From an uncultured Prevotellaceae bacterium (GTDB taxonomy: Bacteria > Bacteroidota > Bacteroidia > Bacteroidales > Bacteroidaceae), in the NCBI GenBank assembly GCA_946184125.1, contig CAMHEL010000011.1, positions 1 to 49,879 on the forward strand: DNA of 49,879 nt. Direction: 5' to 3'. The notes below the pieces were generated by a model. The model was not told where the DNA came from. It worked only from the letters and a program-made list of their open reading frames with translations, and did no database searches. Of the stretch, positions 5,445 through 13,103 are shown in pieces (the first letter of the stretch is position 1; each line of letters starts with the position of its first letter). The position numbers and the translations under genes were made by a program.

Positions 5445-8273
5445 ATGTTAAGAATATGTCTGTTAATAGGCTTTTTTCTCACCCTCTCCCACCCTCTTTG
5501 TGCCCAGAACGACAGCACGTCGGTCGGCCAGGAGACGAAGAAGAAGAAAAAAGAGCGCAAGATAGAACTCGTGGGCGAGGTCTACGATTCATTCACGAAA
5601 GCGAAGGTAAAGGCCTTCATCACCCTTCTCCGCAGCGACTCCAGCATCGTCGACACCACCACGTGCATGACCTGGGGCACCTCGTCGTTTTACAGCGTTA
5701 AGGTTCCAGCTGTGCAGGAGAATTTCATTGTGAAAGCCACAGCCGACGGCTACGAGGACACCTATATGAATTACCAGCTTCGCCACATCGCCCGCAACTC
5801 CTATTTCAACCTCCCTCGCCTTCTGATGAAGAAGAAGCAAGACGACGTATGGCGCGAGAACGACCTCGATGGCGTCACCGTGACCGGCACCCGTGTGAAG
5901 ATAGCCTATCGTGGCGACACGCTGGTATTCAACGCCTCCGCCTTCAATCTGCCCGAGGGTTCGATGCTCGATGGCCTCATCCGCCAGATGCCCGGTGCTG
6001 AGCTGAAGGACAACGGCGACATCTATATCAACGGCAAGAAAGTGGACTACCTCACGCTCAACGGGAAAGACTTCTTCAAGGGTCAGAACAAAGTGATGCT
6101 CGACAACCTGCCCTACTACACCGTTCGCAACATCAAGGTATACAACAAATCGACCAAGCAGAGCGAGCTTGTGGGCCGCGACATCGAGAAAAAGGACTAT
6201 GTGATGGACGTGGAGCTGAAGCGAGAGTACAACAGGGGCTTCATGGGCAACGTTGAGGCTGGTGGCGGCACCGACGACCGCTACATGGCCCGTCTCTTCG
6301 GTCTCTACTACAGCGACCACTCCCGCATCTCGGTCTACGGCAATGCCAACAACGTGAACGAGACGCGGCGCCCTGGCGGCGACGGAGAATGGAGCCCCTC
6401 GCAGATGCCCCAGGGCCTTCACACCACGAAGGAGACGGGGTTCCATCTGAGCACCGAGGATGCCGACAAGAACTGGGAGGAGACCGCCGATGCCACCTTC
6501 ACCTGGCGCGGCACCGACTACTGGAGCCGCACCGCCACCGAGCGTTTTGCCACCGGCGGCAACATCATGGGCGGCACAGAGAGTTGGAACAAGCAGAAGG
6601 ACTTCAGCCTCAACCTCACCAACCAGTTCTCCCTCCAGAAACCCTTCACGCTCTTCAGCCGTATCAGCCTCGCCTACAACGACGGCCACAGCGACACCCA
6701 CAGCCAGGACTCCACATGGCAGCAGTCTCCCATCAACCGCACCATCGACACCGGTCTGAACAAATACCGCCGCCTTTACTTCAACGGCATGCTGGTATGG
6801 TACAAGAAATTCGATTGGGGCGACTACCTCATGTTCAACGCCTTCGCCAACTTGAGCCACACAAAACCCAGCGACAATTTCTCTCGCAGCAATACCCACT
6901 ACACGCAAGGCCTTGCCGATGACTTGCGCGACAAATACACCGACACGCGCCAGTACAATCGGCAGTACCAATTCCAAGGCCAATACGACCTGAAGTTGCC
7001 CAACCAATGGAGTCTCACGCCGCAAGTCTCCTTCCAGCACAGTCTCACCGACAGCCACAACGACCTCTACCGTCTTGACTGGCTCGCCAATGCCAGCAGC
7101 GACCCCCACGAGATAGGTTGGCTGCCCTCGGGACGAGACCAGCTGCTGCAAGTGATGGACACCGGCAACAGCGTGCGCCAGCGGCACCTCACCCGCAGCT
7201 ACGGCGGCAGTCTGTCGGTCAACCGCTCCGACGACAACCAATACATCAGCATCGATTTGCCATTCAACTACATCTCCGAAAGGCTGAACTACGACGACCA
7301 CCGTATAGACACCATCGCCCGCCGCCACTACACCCAGTTCACCCCCAGCATCGGCTACTACCAGTGGGGTAAGAGCAACGGCCTTGAGAACATCAGCTAC
7401 AACATGAGCATCTCGCAGCCCGAGCTCTCCACGCTCATGCCTCACGACAACACCTCCAACCCCCTCTCTACCTGGTTGAGCAATCCCTCGCTGAAGCCCC
7501 TTGTCAGCCACAACCTCAACATGGCGCTCCGCTTCAACAACGACAGCATCAAGCGCTTCACCCGCATCTGGGGTTCCGCCAGCCTCACCCGCAACTCCTG
7601 GGGAACACGCACCAACTACGACCGCGAGACCGGAGCCTACACCTTCATCAACGACAACATCAACGGCAACTGGAACGCCAGCATGGGCGTATCCTATCAG
7701 ATGCCCGTCGACCGGAAGAAGTTGCTCACGCTGAAGCAGCGCGCCGAGGCCACCTACACCCATTCGGTAGATTTCCCCGTCGTCTACACATCTTCGACAG
7801 TCCAGGAAGACAAGAGTGTGGTCAACAACTGGGTTCTGCACGAGCGGTTGGAGCTGGAGTTCCAGAAAGACAAGCTGACCGCCTCGGTCGTGGGCGATGT
7901 CAGTTGGCGCAGCAGCACGAGCACCCGGTTGGACTTCGAGCGCATCAGTGCCTTCGACTTCAGCTATGGCGGTCGCCTGCTGTATGTCATCCCATGGGTC
8001 AAGCTCTCCCTTGCCACCGACATCAAGATGTTCAGCCGCCGTGGATACAGCAGCGACATGATGAATACCGACGACTTGGTGTGGAACATCGAGCTCTCCC
8101 GCTCCATCCTCAAGGAGCGCCTCACCTTCAAGGCCACTGCTTTCGACCTTCTCCACCAGTTGTCGAACAAACAATACAGCGTGAATGCCCAGGGCCGCAC
8201 AGAGACATGGAACAACTGCATCCCCCGCTATCTGATGCTCACATGCGCCTACAAGCTGAACAAGATGAAGTGA
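5445..8273 (+). CDS. Large outer-membrane beta-barrel protein (TonB-receptor-like, OMP_b-brl type)
   Basis: The 942-residue protein has a signal peptide (MLRICLLIGFFLTLSHPLCA), then a Lys-rich stretch (ETKKKKKERK). A carboxypeptidase-regulatory-like beta-sandwich follows at about residues 40-130 (IELVGEVYDSFTKAKVKAF, later VKATADGYEDTYMNYQL). Next comes a plug-like region (VTVTGTRVKIAYRGDTLVF, LDGLIRQMPGAELKDNG, IYINGKKVDYLTLNGKDFF). The rest is rich in alternating aromatic/polar strands ending in YLMLTCAYKLNK, typical of a C-terminal barrel. Such proteins sit in the outer membrane of Bacteroidetes. No SusD-like partner or TonB-box is evident, and no substrate can be assigned. The gene stands alone downstream of its own promoter. 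A very long antisense frame opposite it (5589-8279) is a by-product of GC-rich codon use. Confidence 0.85.
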   Translation: MLRICLLIGFFLTLSHPLCAQNDSTSVGQETKKKKKERKIELVGEVYDSFTKAKVKAFITLLRSDSSIVDTTTCMTWGTSSFYSVKVPAVQENFIVKATADGYEDTYMNYQLRHIARNSYFNLPRLLMKKKQDDVWRENDLDGVTVTGTRVKIAYRGDTLVFNASAFNLPEGSMLDGLIRQMPGAELKDNGDIYINGKKVDYLTLNGKDFFKGQNKVMLDNLPYYTVRNIKVYNKSTKQSELVGRDIEKKDYVMDVELKREYNRGFMGNVEAGGGTDDRYMARLFGLYYSDHSRISVYGNANNVNETRRPGGDGEWSPSQMPQGLHTTKETGFHLSTEDADKNWEETADATFTWRGTDYWSRTATERFATGGNIMGGTESWNKQKDFSLNLTNQFSLQKPFTLFSRISLAYNDGHSDTHSQDSTWQQSPINRTIDTGLNKYRRLYFNGMLVWYKKFDWGDYLMFNAFANLSHTKPSDNFSRSNTHYTQGLADDLRDKYTDTRQYNRQYQFQGQYDLKLPNQWSLTPQVSFQHSLTDSHNDLYRLDWLANASSDPHEIGWLPSGRDQLLQVMDTGNSVRQRHLTRSYGGSLSVNRSDDNQYISIDLPFNYISERLNYDDHRIDTIARRHYTQFTPSIGYYQWGKSNGLENISYNMSISQPELSTLMPHDNTSNPLSTWLSNPSLKPLVSHNLNMALRFNNDSIKRFTRIWGSASLTRNSWGTRTNYDRETGAYTFINDNINGNWNASMGVSYQMPVDRKKLLTLKQRAEATYTHSVDFPVVYTSSTVQEDKSVVNNWVLHERLELEFQKDKLTASVVGDVSWRSSTSTRLDFERISAFDFSYGGRLLYVIPWVKLSLATDIKMFSRRGYSSDMMNTDDLVWNIELSRSILKERLTFKATAFDLLHQLSNKQYSVNAQGRTETWNNCIPRYLMLTCAYKLNKMK

Positions 8274-8466
8274 TGACAAACTCCCGTCCGTAGGGCATGC
8301 AAAAAAAAAGCGTCAAACGATGGCACAGGCAGCAACGCTGTTGAGACCCGAAAGGCCAAAACGGCGACGGGAAAAAATACTGAAAAAACAAGTACCCAAA
8401 GCACAATAAGCGACATAAAATCACGTCTATATAGCAACCAAGAGAAACGTCAAAAGTAAAAACGAA
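8274..8466. other. Non-coding spacer
   Basis: This spacer lies between the barrel gene and the MITE-like element. It is A-rich on the plus strand. No tRNA, terminator hairpin or convincing small gene was found. The short minus-strand frames near 8239-8437 have no homology that I recognise. Confidence 0.4.
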
Positions 8467-8651
8467 TTAAGGTGTGTTCTATTAATTAATAAATTCTCTA
8501 TGAATTATCTTTGCTTGCTTTTGCCTCTTTCCGGCATCTTCCCTTCCAAGTCCTTGGAACGTAGCCCGCTACGCCCCTTCGGCCTTGAAAGTAAATCTGC
8601 TCGAAAATAGTCTAAAAGCAATGCAATGCTAATTTATAGAACCCACCTTAA
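8467..8651. mobile_element. MITE-like element, 185 bp, with 21-bp imperfect terminal inverted repeats
   Basis: The left end TTAAGGTGTGTTCTATTAAT (8467 onward) is matched by the inverse complement of the right end, TTAAGGTGGGTTCTATAAAT (8651 leftward), with two mismatches over 21 bp. The outermost TTAA on both sides may be a target duplication or part of the repeat. The inside has no gene but carries two adjacent perfect hairpins, TTCCAA-GTCC-TTGGAA (8544-8559) and CGTAGC-CC-GCTACG (8560-8573). This size and layout fit a non-autonomous transposable element. It ends only 16 bp before the DUF1292 start codon and contains a TATCTTTG box (8506-8513), so it could affect expression of the next genes. 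Confidence 0.65.
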
Positions 8652-8667
8652 CAAAAAACACAGTATT

Positions 8668-8979
8668 ATGGCTGAGGAATATGATTACATCGAGCTGACC
8701 ATGGAGGATGGCACCACCTTGAATTGTGAGATTTTCGACACCTTCGCTTTTGAAGACAAGCACTATGCCCTACTCACACCCGTCGAAGATGACGAGAACG
8801 ACGATGACGAAGGAGAAAAAGACGAAGAAGATACCTATTACTTCATCATGAGGTGCGAAGTGAGAGACGACGAGATGGAGCTCTTCGAAGTGGAAGACGA
8901 CGAGGAATTCGAGCGCGTGGCTGCATACGTGCAAAGTCTGGAAGACGAAGAGGACGAAGAGGACAAAGAAGGCGATTGA
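8668..8979 (+). CDS. DUF1292 family small acidic protein
   Basis: The 103-residue protein starts MAEEYDYIELTMEDGTTLNC. The ATG at 8668 fits the family start; an upstream in-frame ATG lies in the MITE end and was rejected. The core (IELTMEDGTTLNCEIFDTF, YALLTPVED, then YYFIMRCEVRDDEMELFEVED) matches the DUF1292 pattern. That pattern is a small beta-rich domain, widespread in Firmicutes and Bacteroidetes, of unknown function and probably cytoplasmic. It is extremely acidic, with an Asp/Glu run in the middle and another at the C-terminus. The rhamnosidase gene begins 4 bp after its stop, so the two are probably co-transcribed, although no functional link is known. Confidence 0.8.
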   Translation: MAEEYDYIELTMEDGTTLNCEIFDTFAFEDKHYALLTPVEDDENDDDEGEKDEEDTYYFIMRCEVRDDEMELFEVEDDEEFERVAAYVQSLEDEEDEEDKEGD

Positions 8980-8983
8980 TACG

Positions 8984-11725
8984 GTGAATGCAAGGAGGAG
9001 TTTGCTGACGCTGCTCATCCTCGTGTCGCTGTCGGCGCATGCCCGTTTTTTCATCACGAAGACGACCTGCAACTACCGTCAGGGCAATATGGTTGTGGTG
9101 GAAGAAGGACGAATCCGTGTGGGCTGGCAATACGAAGACACGGGCAGTTGTCCTTATCAGCAGAATGTCTATCAGATAGAGGTCTGTGAGCGTGCCACCC
9201 GCCGTCGGGTCTACGACAGCGGTGTGGTGCATTCGGGCGAGAGCCAGCAGATAGAGCTGCCCAATCTCGCTCCGAATCCGCAGGGCTATCTCTGGCGGGT
9301 GAGGAACGGTTATCAGAGCCAGCGCGGCGAGCCATGCGACCATTGGTCGGAGTGGAGCCACCGCCAGTGCATCCTGGTGGTGCCGGCCGACATGTGGTCG
9401 TCTTCCGGCATGTCCACAAGTCAAGCCTCCTCTTCAGCACCGAAATGGATAGGTGCCATCACCAAACAATCAGCCCGCATCCCCGACGGCAGTTGGAGCA
9501 ACGAGGTATTCCGCAAAGACACTTTCAAAGCCCGTTGGAATGACGTCGACACCCTCTCGTCGAGGAGCATCATCCTGAGGAAAAAATTCCATGTGCGGAG
9601 CGAAGTATCCTCAGCCATCGTACATGTCAGCGGCCTTGGACATTACGAGATGTCGGTCAACGGGATGCGCATCGGCAACAGCCAGTTTGCGCCACTGTGG
9701 AGCGACTACGACCATACGGTGTATTTCGACACCTACGAGGTGACCGACCAGTTGCTTCACGGAGGCAACGCCATAAGCGTCGTCTTGGGCAATGGCTTTT
9801 TCAATGTGCAGCGGGGCTCGCGTTACAGCAAGCTCCAGCGCAGCTATGGGCCACCCCAGTTGTTGCTGCTCATGGACATCTACTATGCCGACGGCACCTC
9901 CGACCGCATCGTCAGCGATGAGAGTTGGCGTTGGTGGCCCAGTCCCATCACCTTCAACAGCATCTACGGCGGCGAATCCTATGACGTGCGGTTGGAGCAA
10001 TCGGGCTGTGAAAAGGCGGCATTCGACGACAGCCAGTGGCCGGCGGCCATCGCCGTTGAAGGTCCCAAAGGGCGCCTGCGCCCGGAATGCGCCCCACCGG
10101 TGGAAGTGGTGAACTATTTCTACCCGAGGTCGGTCAAGGCCATTGCCGAGGACTCGCTGGAGTCCGCCTCGCGTGCCACCAAGCGAACTGTGCGGCGTGG
10201 AGCCTTCGTCTGCGACATGGGGCAGAACCTCGCCGGCAACCCCGAGCTGACCGTCAGGGGCCGTCGCGGACAGAAAATCACCCTTCTGGTCAGCGAGCGC
10301 CTCACCCCCCAGGGAGCCTGCGACCAGTCGCAGACCGGCCGTCCGCATTACTATGAATACACGCTCAGCGGCGATGGCGAGGAGACCTGGCACCCCCGGT
10401 TCTCCTACTATGGTTTCAGATACATCCAAGTGGAGGGCGCGGTGATGGAGCATGAGAGCAACCCCGGCGGCCTGCCCGTCATCCATAGCCTCCGCAGCCG
10501 TTTTCTTTCCAATTCCACCCAGAGCACCTCAACGTTCTGGTGCGACAACGAGATTATGACGAAGACGCACCACCTGATAGAGATGGCCGAGCGTTCGAAC
10601 ATGCAGGCTGTGCTGACCGACTGTCCCCAGCGTGAGAAACTGGGCTGGCTGGAGCAGGACCACCTGTGCGGCCCCTCGCTGCTCTACAATTTCGACATGA
10701 CGGCCCTCGTGCCCAAAATCATCCGCGACATCACCGATGCCCAGCGGCCCAACGGCATGGTGCCCACCACAGCGCCCCAATACGTCTCGTTCGGCAATCT
10801 CTTCGACGATTCCCCCGAGTGGGGCTCCACGCTTGTCATCCTTCCCTTCATGTATTACGACTTCTATGGCGACAGCACCCTCATCACCGACCATTACGAT
10901 GCGATGCGCCGTTATGTGGACTATCTCACCAGCCGCTCCGACGACGGCATCGTCGACTTTGGCCTCGGCGACTGGTATGACTATGGTCCTCGCCGCCCCG
11001 GTTTCTCGCAGAACACCCCCGTCGCCCTTGTCGCCACCGCTCATTACATCTACGACCTGCAACTCATTGCCGAGGCCGCTCGGATGACAGGGCACCTTGA
11101 CGACGAACAGAAATACAAAGCCCTGACAGACACGGTGGTGGCCTCATTCAACCGTCATTTTTACCATGCCGACTCATGCTATTACGGTTCTGGGAGCCAG
11201 ACGAGCAACGCGCTGCCCCTGTTCCTCGGCATCACCGGCACACACAAAGAAGCCGTCATGCAGTCGCTCATCAGCGATATACATGCGCACGGCGACCGTC
11301 TCACCACGGGCGACGTGGGCAACCGTTATCTTTTCCGCGTTCTTGCCGACAATGGCCAGAGCGAATTGCTCTTCAAGATGCTCAACCACTACGAAACGCC
11401 AGGCTATGGTTTCCAGATTGCCCAGGGCGCCACGACGCTCACCGAGCAATGGGACCCCCGCCAGGGTGCCTCAGAGAACCATTTCATGCTGGGTCAGATT
11501 GACGAATGGCTGATGGGCACTGTGGCCGGCATCCGTCAGCAGCCCGGCACGCATGGCATGCGCCACCTGGTCATCGCGCCCCAGGCTGTGGGCGATATCA
11601 CCAGCATCAAAGCCTCGTATCATACCCTTTACGGCAACATCCATGTGGAATTCGACAAAAGCAGCTCCACCCTCAACGTCGAAGCGCCCAAGGGATGCGA
11701 TGTGATTGTGGCAAAGCCAAAATAA
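8984..11725 (+). CDS. Secreted alpha-L-rhamnosidase, GH78 type
   Basis: The 913-residue protein is predicted to hydrolyse terminal alpha-L-rhamnose from plant or bacterial glycans in the periplasm or at the cell surface. It starts at GTG 8984, 4 bp after the DUF1292 stop; the nearby ATG at 8988 is out of frame. A signal peptide (MNARRSLLTLLILVSLSAHA) is followed by a fibronectin-like region (about 30-140) and the Bac_rhamnosid N-domain near 190-380 (VSGLGHYEMSVNGMRIG, LGNGFFNVQRG, IYGGESYDVR). The six-hairpin catalytic domain begins near residue 510. It contains DCPQREKLGWLEQDHLCGPS near 545, DDSPEWGSTLVILPF and GDWYDYGP, and later TTLTEQWDPRQGASENHFML. These acidic residues correspond to the catalytic and substrate-binding motifs of GH78. 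No SusCD pair is adjacent, so this is not a full polysaccharide utilisation locus. Confidence 0.88.
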   Translation: MNARRSLLTLLILVSLSAHARFFITKTTCNYRQGNMVVVEEGRIRVGWQYEDTGSCPYQQNVYQIEVCERATRRRVYDSGVVHSGESQQIELPNLAPNPQGYLWRVRNGYQSQRGEPCDHWSEWSHRQCILVVPADMWSSSGMSTSQASSSAPKWIGAITKQSARIPDGSWSNEVFRKDTFKARWNDVDTLSSRSIILRKKFHVRSEVSSAIVHVSGLGHYEMSVNGMRIGNSQFAPLWSDYDHTVYFDTYEVTDQLLHGGNAISVVLGNGFFNVQRGSRYSKLQRSYGPPQLLLLMDIYYADGTSDRIVSDESWRWWPSPITFNSIYGGESYDVRLEQSGCEKAAFDDSQWPAAIAVEGPKGRLRPECAPPVEVVNYFYPRSVKAIAEDSLESASRATKRTVRRGAFVCDMGQNLAGNPELTVRGRRGQKITLLVSERLTPQGACDQSQTGRPHYYEYTLSGDGEETWHPRFSYYGFRYIQVEGAVMEHESNPGGLPVIHSLRSRFLSNSTQSTSTFWCDNEIMTKTHHLIEMAERSNMQAVLTDCPQREKLGWLEQDHLCGPSLLYNFDMTALVPKIIRDITDAQRPNGMVPTTAPQYVSFGNLFDDSPEWGSTLVILPFMYYDFYGDSTLITDHYDAMRRYVDYLTSRSDDGIVDFGLGDWYDYGPRRPGFSQNTPVALVATAHYIYDLQLIAEAARMTGHLDDEQKYKALTDTVVASFNRHFYHADSCYYGSGSQTSNALPLFLGITGTHKEAVMQSLISDIHAHGDRLTTGDVGNRYLFRVLADNGQSELLFKMLNHYETPGYGFQIAQGATTLTEQWDPRQGASENHFMLGQIDEWLMGTVAGIRQQPGTHGMRHLVIAPQAVGDITSIKASYHTLYGNIHVEFDKSSSTLNVEAPKGCDVIVAKPK

Positions 11726-11819
11726 TTGCTCGGGCGGCATCCCCACACCATTTACGGCGCTATTATCGGCATTCGGCATATTCCGAAATGAAATCGAAAG
11801 ATGAAAAATACACGAAAAA

Positions 11820-11851
11820 TTTGTCATTTCTTCCTATTATTTGTATTTTTG
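11820..11851 (+). promoter_or_regulatory. Promoter of the CHASE2-caspase operon
   Basis: TTTG (11820-11823), a 20-bp spacer and TATTTTTG (11844-11851) match the Bacteroidetes consensus exactly. The leader to the ATG at 11902 would be about 45 nt. It is the only good promoter seen before 18961, supporting a single transcript for the six genes. Confidence 0.7.
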
Positions 11852-11901
11852 CATGTGATTTGCATTTGCATCCTTACCAAGGAACACACAAAGGGGAAAA
11901 T

Positions 11902-13095
11902 ATGACCAATTTTTTCAACTATCTTCGTAAAATCAAGCTTTTTCATATCGAACACATTTTTGTGTGTTTGCTGGTGTTGTTGTTCGGTGGCATTTTGGCC
12001 TTTCTTTCGCTTAATCTCACCTTGTTCAGTCCTTTCAAGCAGGCATTCGAGGATTTTTCCATCACTGATGTGTATTATGCCATCCAGAGGACGGGAGGAG
12101 AAACGGCATGGAGCGACGACATCGCATTGGTTGACATCACAAAGCAGCACAACCGTAGTGAAATTGCCCATACACTCGAGGAGGTGGCAAGTTGCCAACC
12201 AAGGACCATGCTCCTCGACATCATTTTCTCCCAACCAAGCAGCATCATCGAGGACGACGACAGTCTGATAAAGGTGCTGAGTGCCATTCCCAACAAAGTG
12301 TTCGGTTCGAAACTGACCGACTATTCGGAAAAAGAGAAAATGTTCAAGAACGAGGAGAAATCGTTCTTCTTCGATGAGACCAGCGACACACGTGGCTATG
12401 TGAATGTGACGAAGAACATCAACAACGGCGTCCTGCGGAAATACACCATTTCCCAGTGTCTCAACGGCGACACGGTGTTCTCCATCGCCTGGCAGGCTGC
12501 CAACCTTTATTCCGGGAAGAAGGCCGTCTGCTCGGAGCCCAACGAGCGGCTGATTGTCTACTCCGACACATCCTTTCCCATCATCCCCTTCGACTCGATT
12601 GAAACATTCAGTGGACTGTTGAAAGACAAGCTGGTCATCATCGGTGCTGTCAAGGAAGAATCCGACATGCACATCACCCCAATCAACAAGGTAGGCGGTC
12701 CCGAGGTGCAGGCCTACATTGCCCAGTCGTGCTTAGACCATCCCGATGTCACTACATCGAGCAAATGGTTCACCATTCTCCTTGCTTTCCTTCTCTGCTA
12801 CTTATCGGTATGGATGGGCTATCTACTTGCGAAGAAATTCCCCTTGATGTATCTTTATTGGCTTCAGGGCTACTACTTTGTCATAGCCGCCCTGCTGGTT
12901 TGGGTGGGTTTCATCGCCTTCGTCAAATATGGCTATTTCATTAAGATGGCCCTGCCGTTCATCGGTGTCGCCCTCGTCGAGCAAGCACGTCTCCACTACA
13001 AATGGCTCATCTCGTATGGCAATGCCCATCCCAAGAAGAAATGGCTGCACAAACTGACCCAACGCTCCATCTACACCAGTTCCAAATCCAAATAA
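11902..13095 (+). CDS. CHASE2-domain membrane sensor without an output domain
   Basis: This is a 397-residue membrane protein starting MTNFFNYLRKIKLFHIEHIF; the long in-frame upstream extension overlaps the rhamnosidase and was rejected. One membrane segment (about 18-40, FVCLLVLLFGGILAFLSLNL) is followed by a periplasmic CHASE2 domain (about 45-285). Its marks are WSDDIALVDITKQH, MLLDIIFSQPSS, LKDKLVIIGAV and the closing VGGPEVQAYIAQSCL. Three membrane helices follow (WFTILLAFLLCYLSVWMGYL, YFVIAALLVWVGFIAFV, IKMALPFIGVALV) and a short basic tail. CHASE2 is an extracytoplasmic sensing domain, usually joined to adenylate cyclases, histidine kinases or Ser/Thr kinases. Here there is no catalytic domain, so a signal would have to pass through partner proteins. 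It leads a six-gene operon, 8 bp before the caspase-like gene. Confidence 0.82.
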   Translation: MTNFFNYLRKIKLFHIEHIFVCLLVLLFGGILAFLSLNLTLFSPFKQAFEDFSITDVYYAIQRTGGETAWSDDIALVDITKQHNRSEIAHTLEEVASCQPRTMLLDIIFSQPSSIIEDDDSLIKVLSAIPNKVFGSKLTDYSEKEKMFKNEEKSFFFDETSDTRGYVNVTKNINNGVLRKYTISQCLNGDTVFSIAWQAANLYSGKKAVCSEPNERLIVYSDTSFPIIPFDSIETFSGLLKDKLVIIGAVKEESDMHITPINKVGGPEVQAYIAQSCLDHPDVTTSSKWFTILLAFLLCYLSVWMGYLLAKKFPLMYLYWLQGYYFVIAALLVWVGFIAFVKYGYFIKMALPFIGVALVEQARLHYKWLISYGNAHPKKKWLHKLTQRSIYTSSKSK

Positions 13096-13103
13096 CCACC
13101 CCG

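Noticed and set aside
5589..8279. 896-codon open frame on the minus strand opposite the outer-membrane barrel gene
   Set aside because: It is fully antisense to a gene with a clear signal peptide and barrel pattern. The translation is Val/Ala/Gly/His-rich without domains, which is what GC-rich codon bias produces on the opposite strand.
8846..9440. Minus-strand frames opposite the start of the rhamnosidase
   Set aside because: Antisense to clear coding sequence; Arg/Pro/His-rich translation without any motif.
8984..11725. A complete polysaccharide utilisation locus around the rhamnosidase
   Set aside because: No SusC/SusD pair, hybrid two-component regulator or other glycoside hydrolase is adjacent. 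The barrel gene at 5445 is separated by a MITE and lacks a SusD partner.
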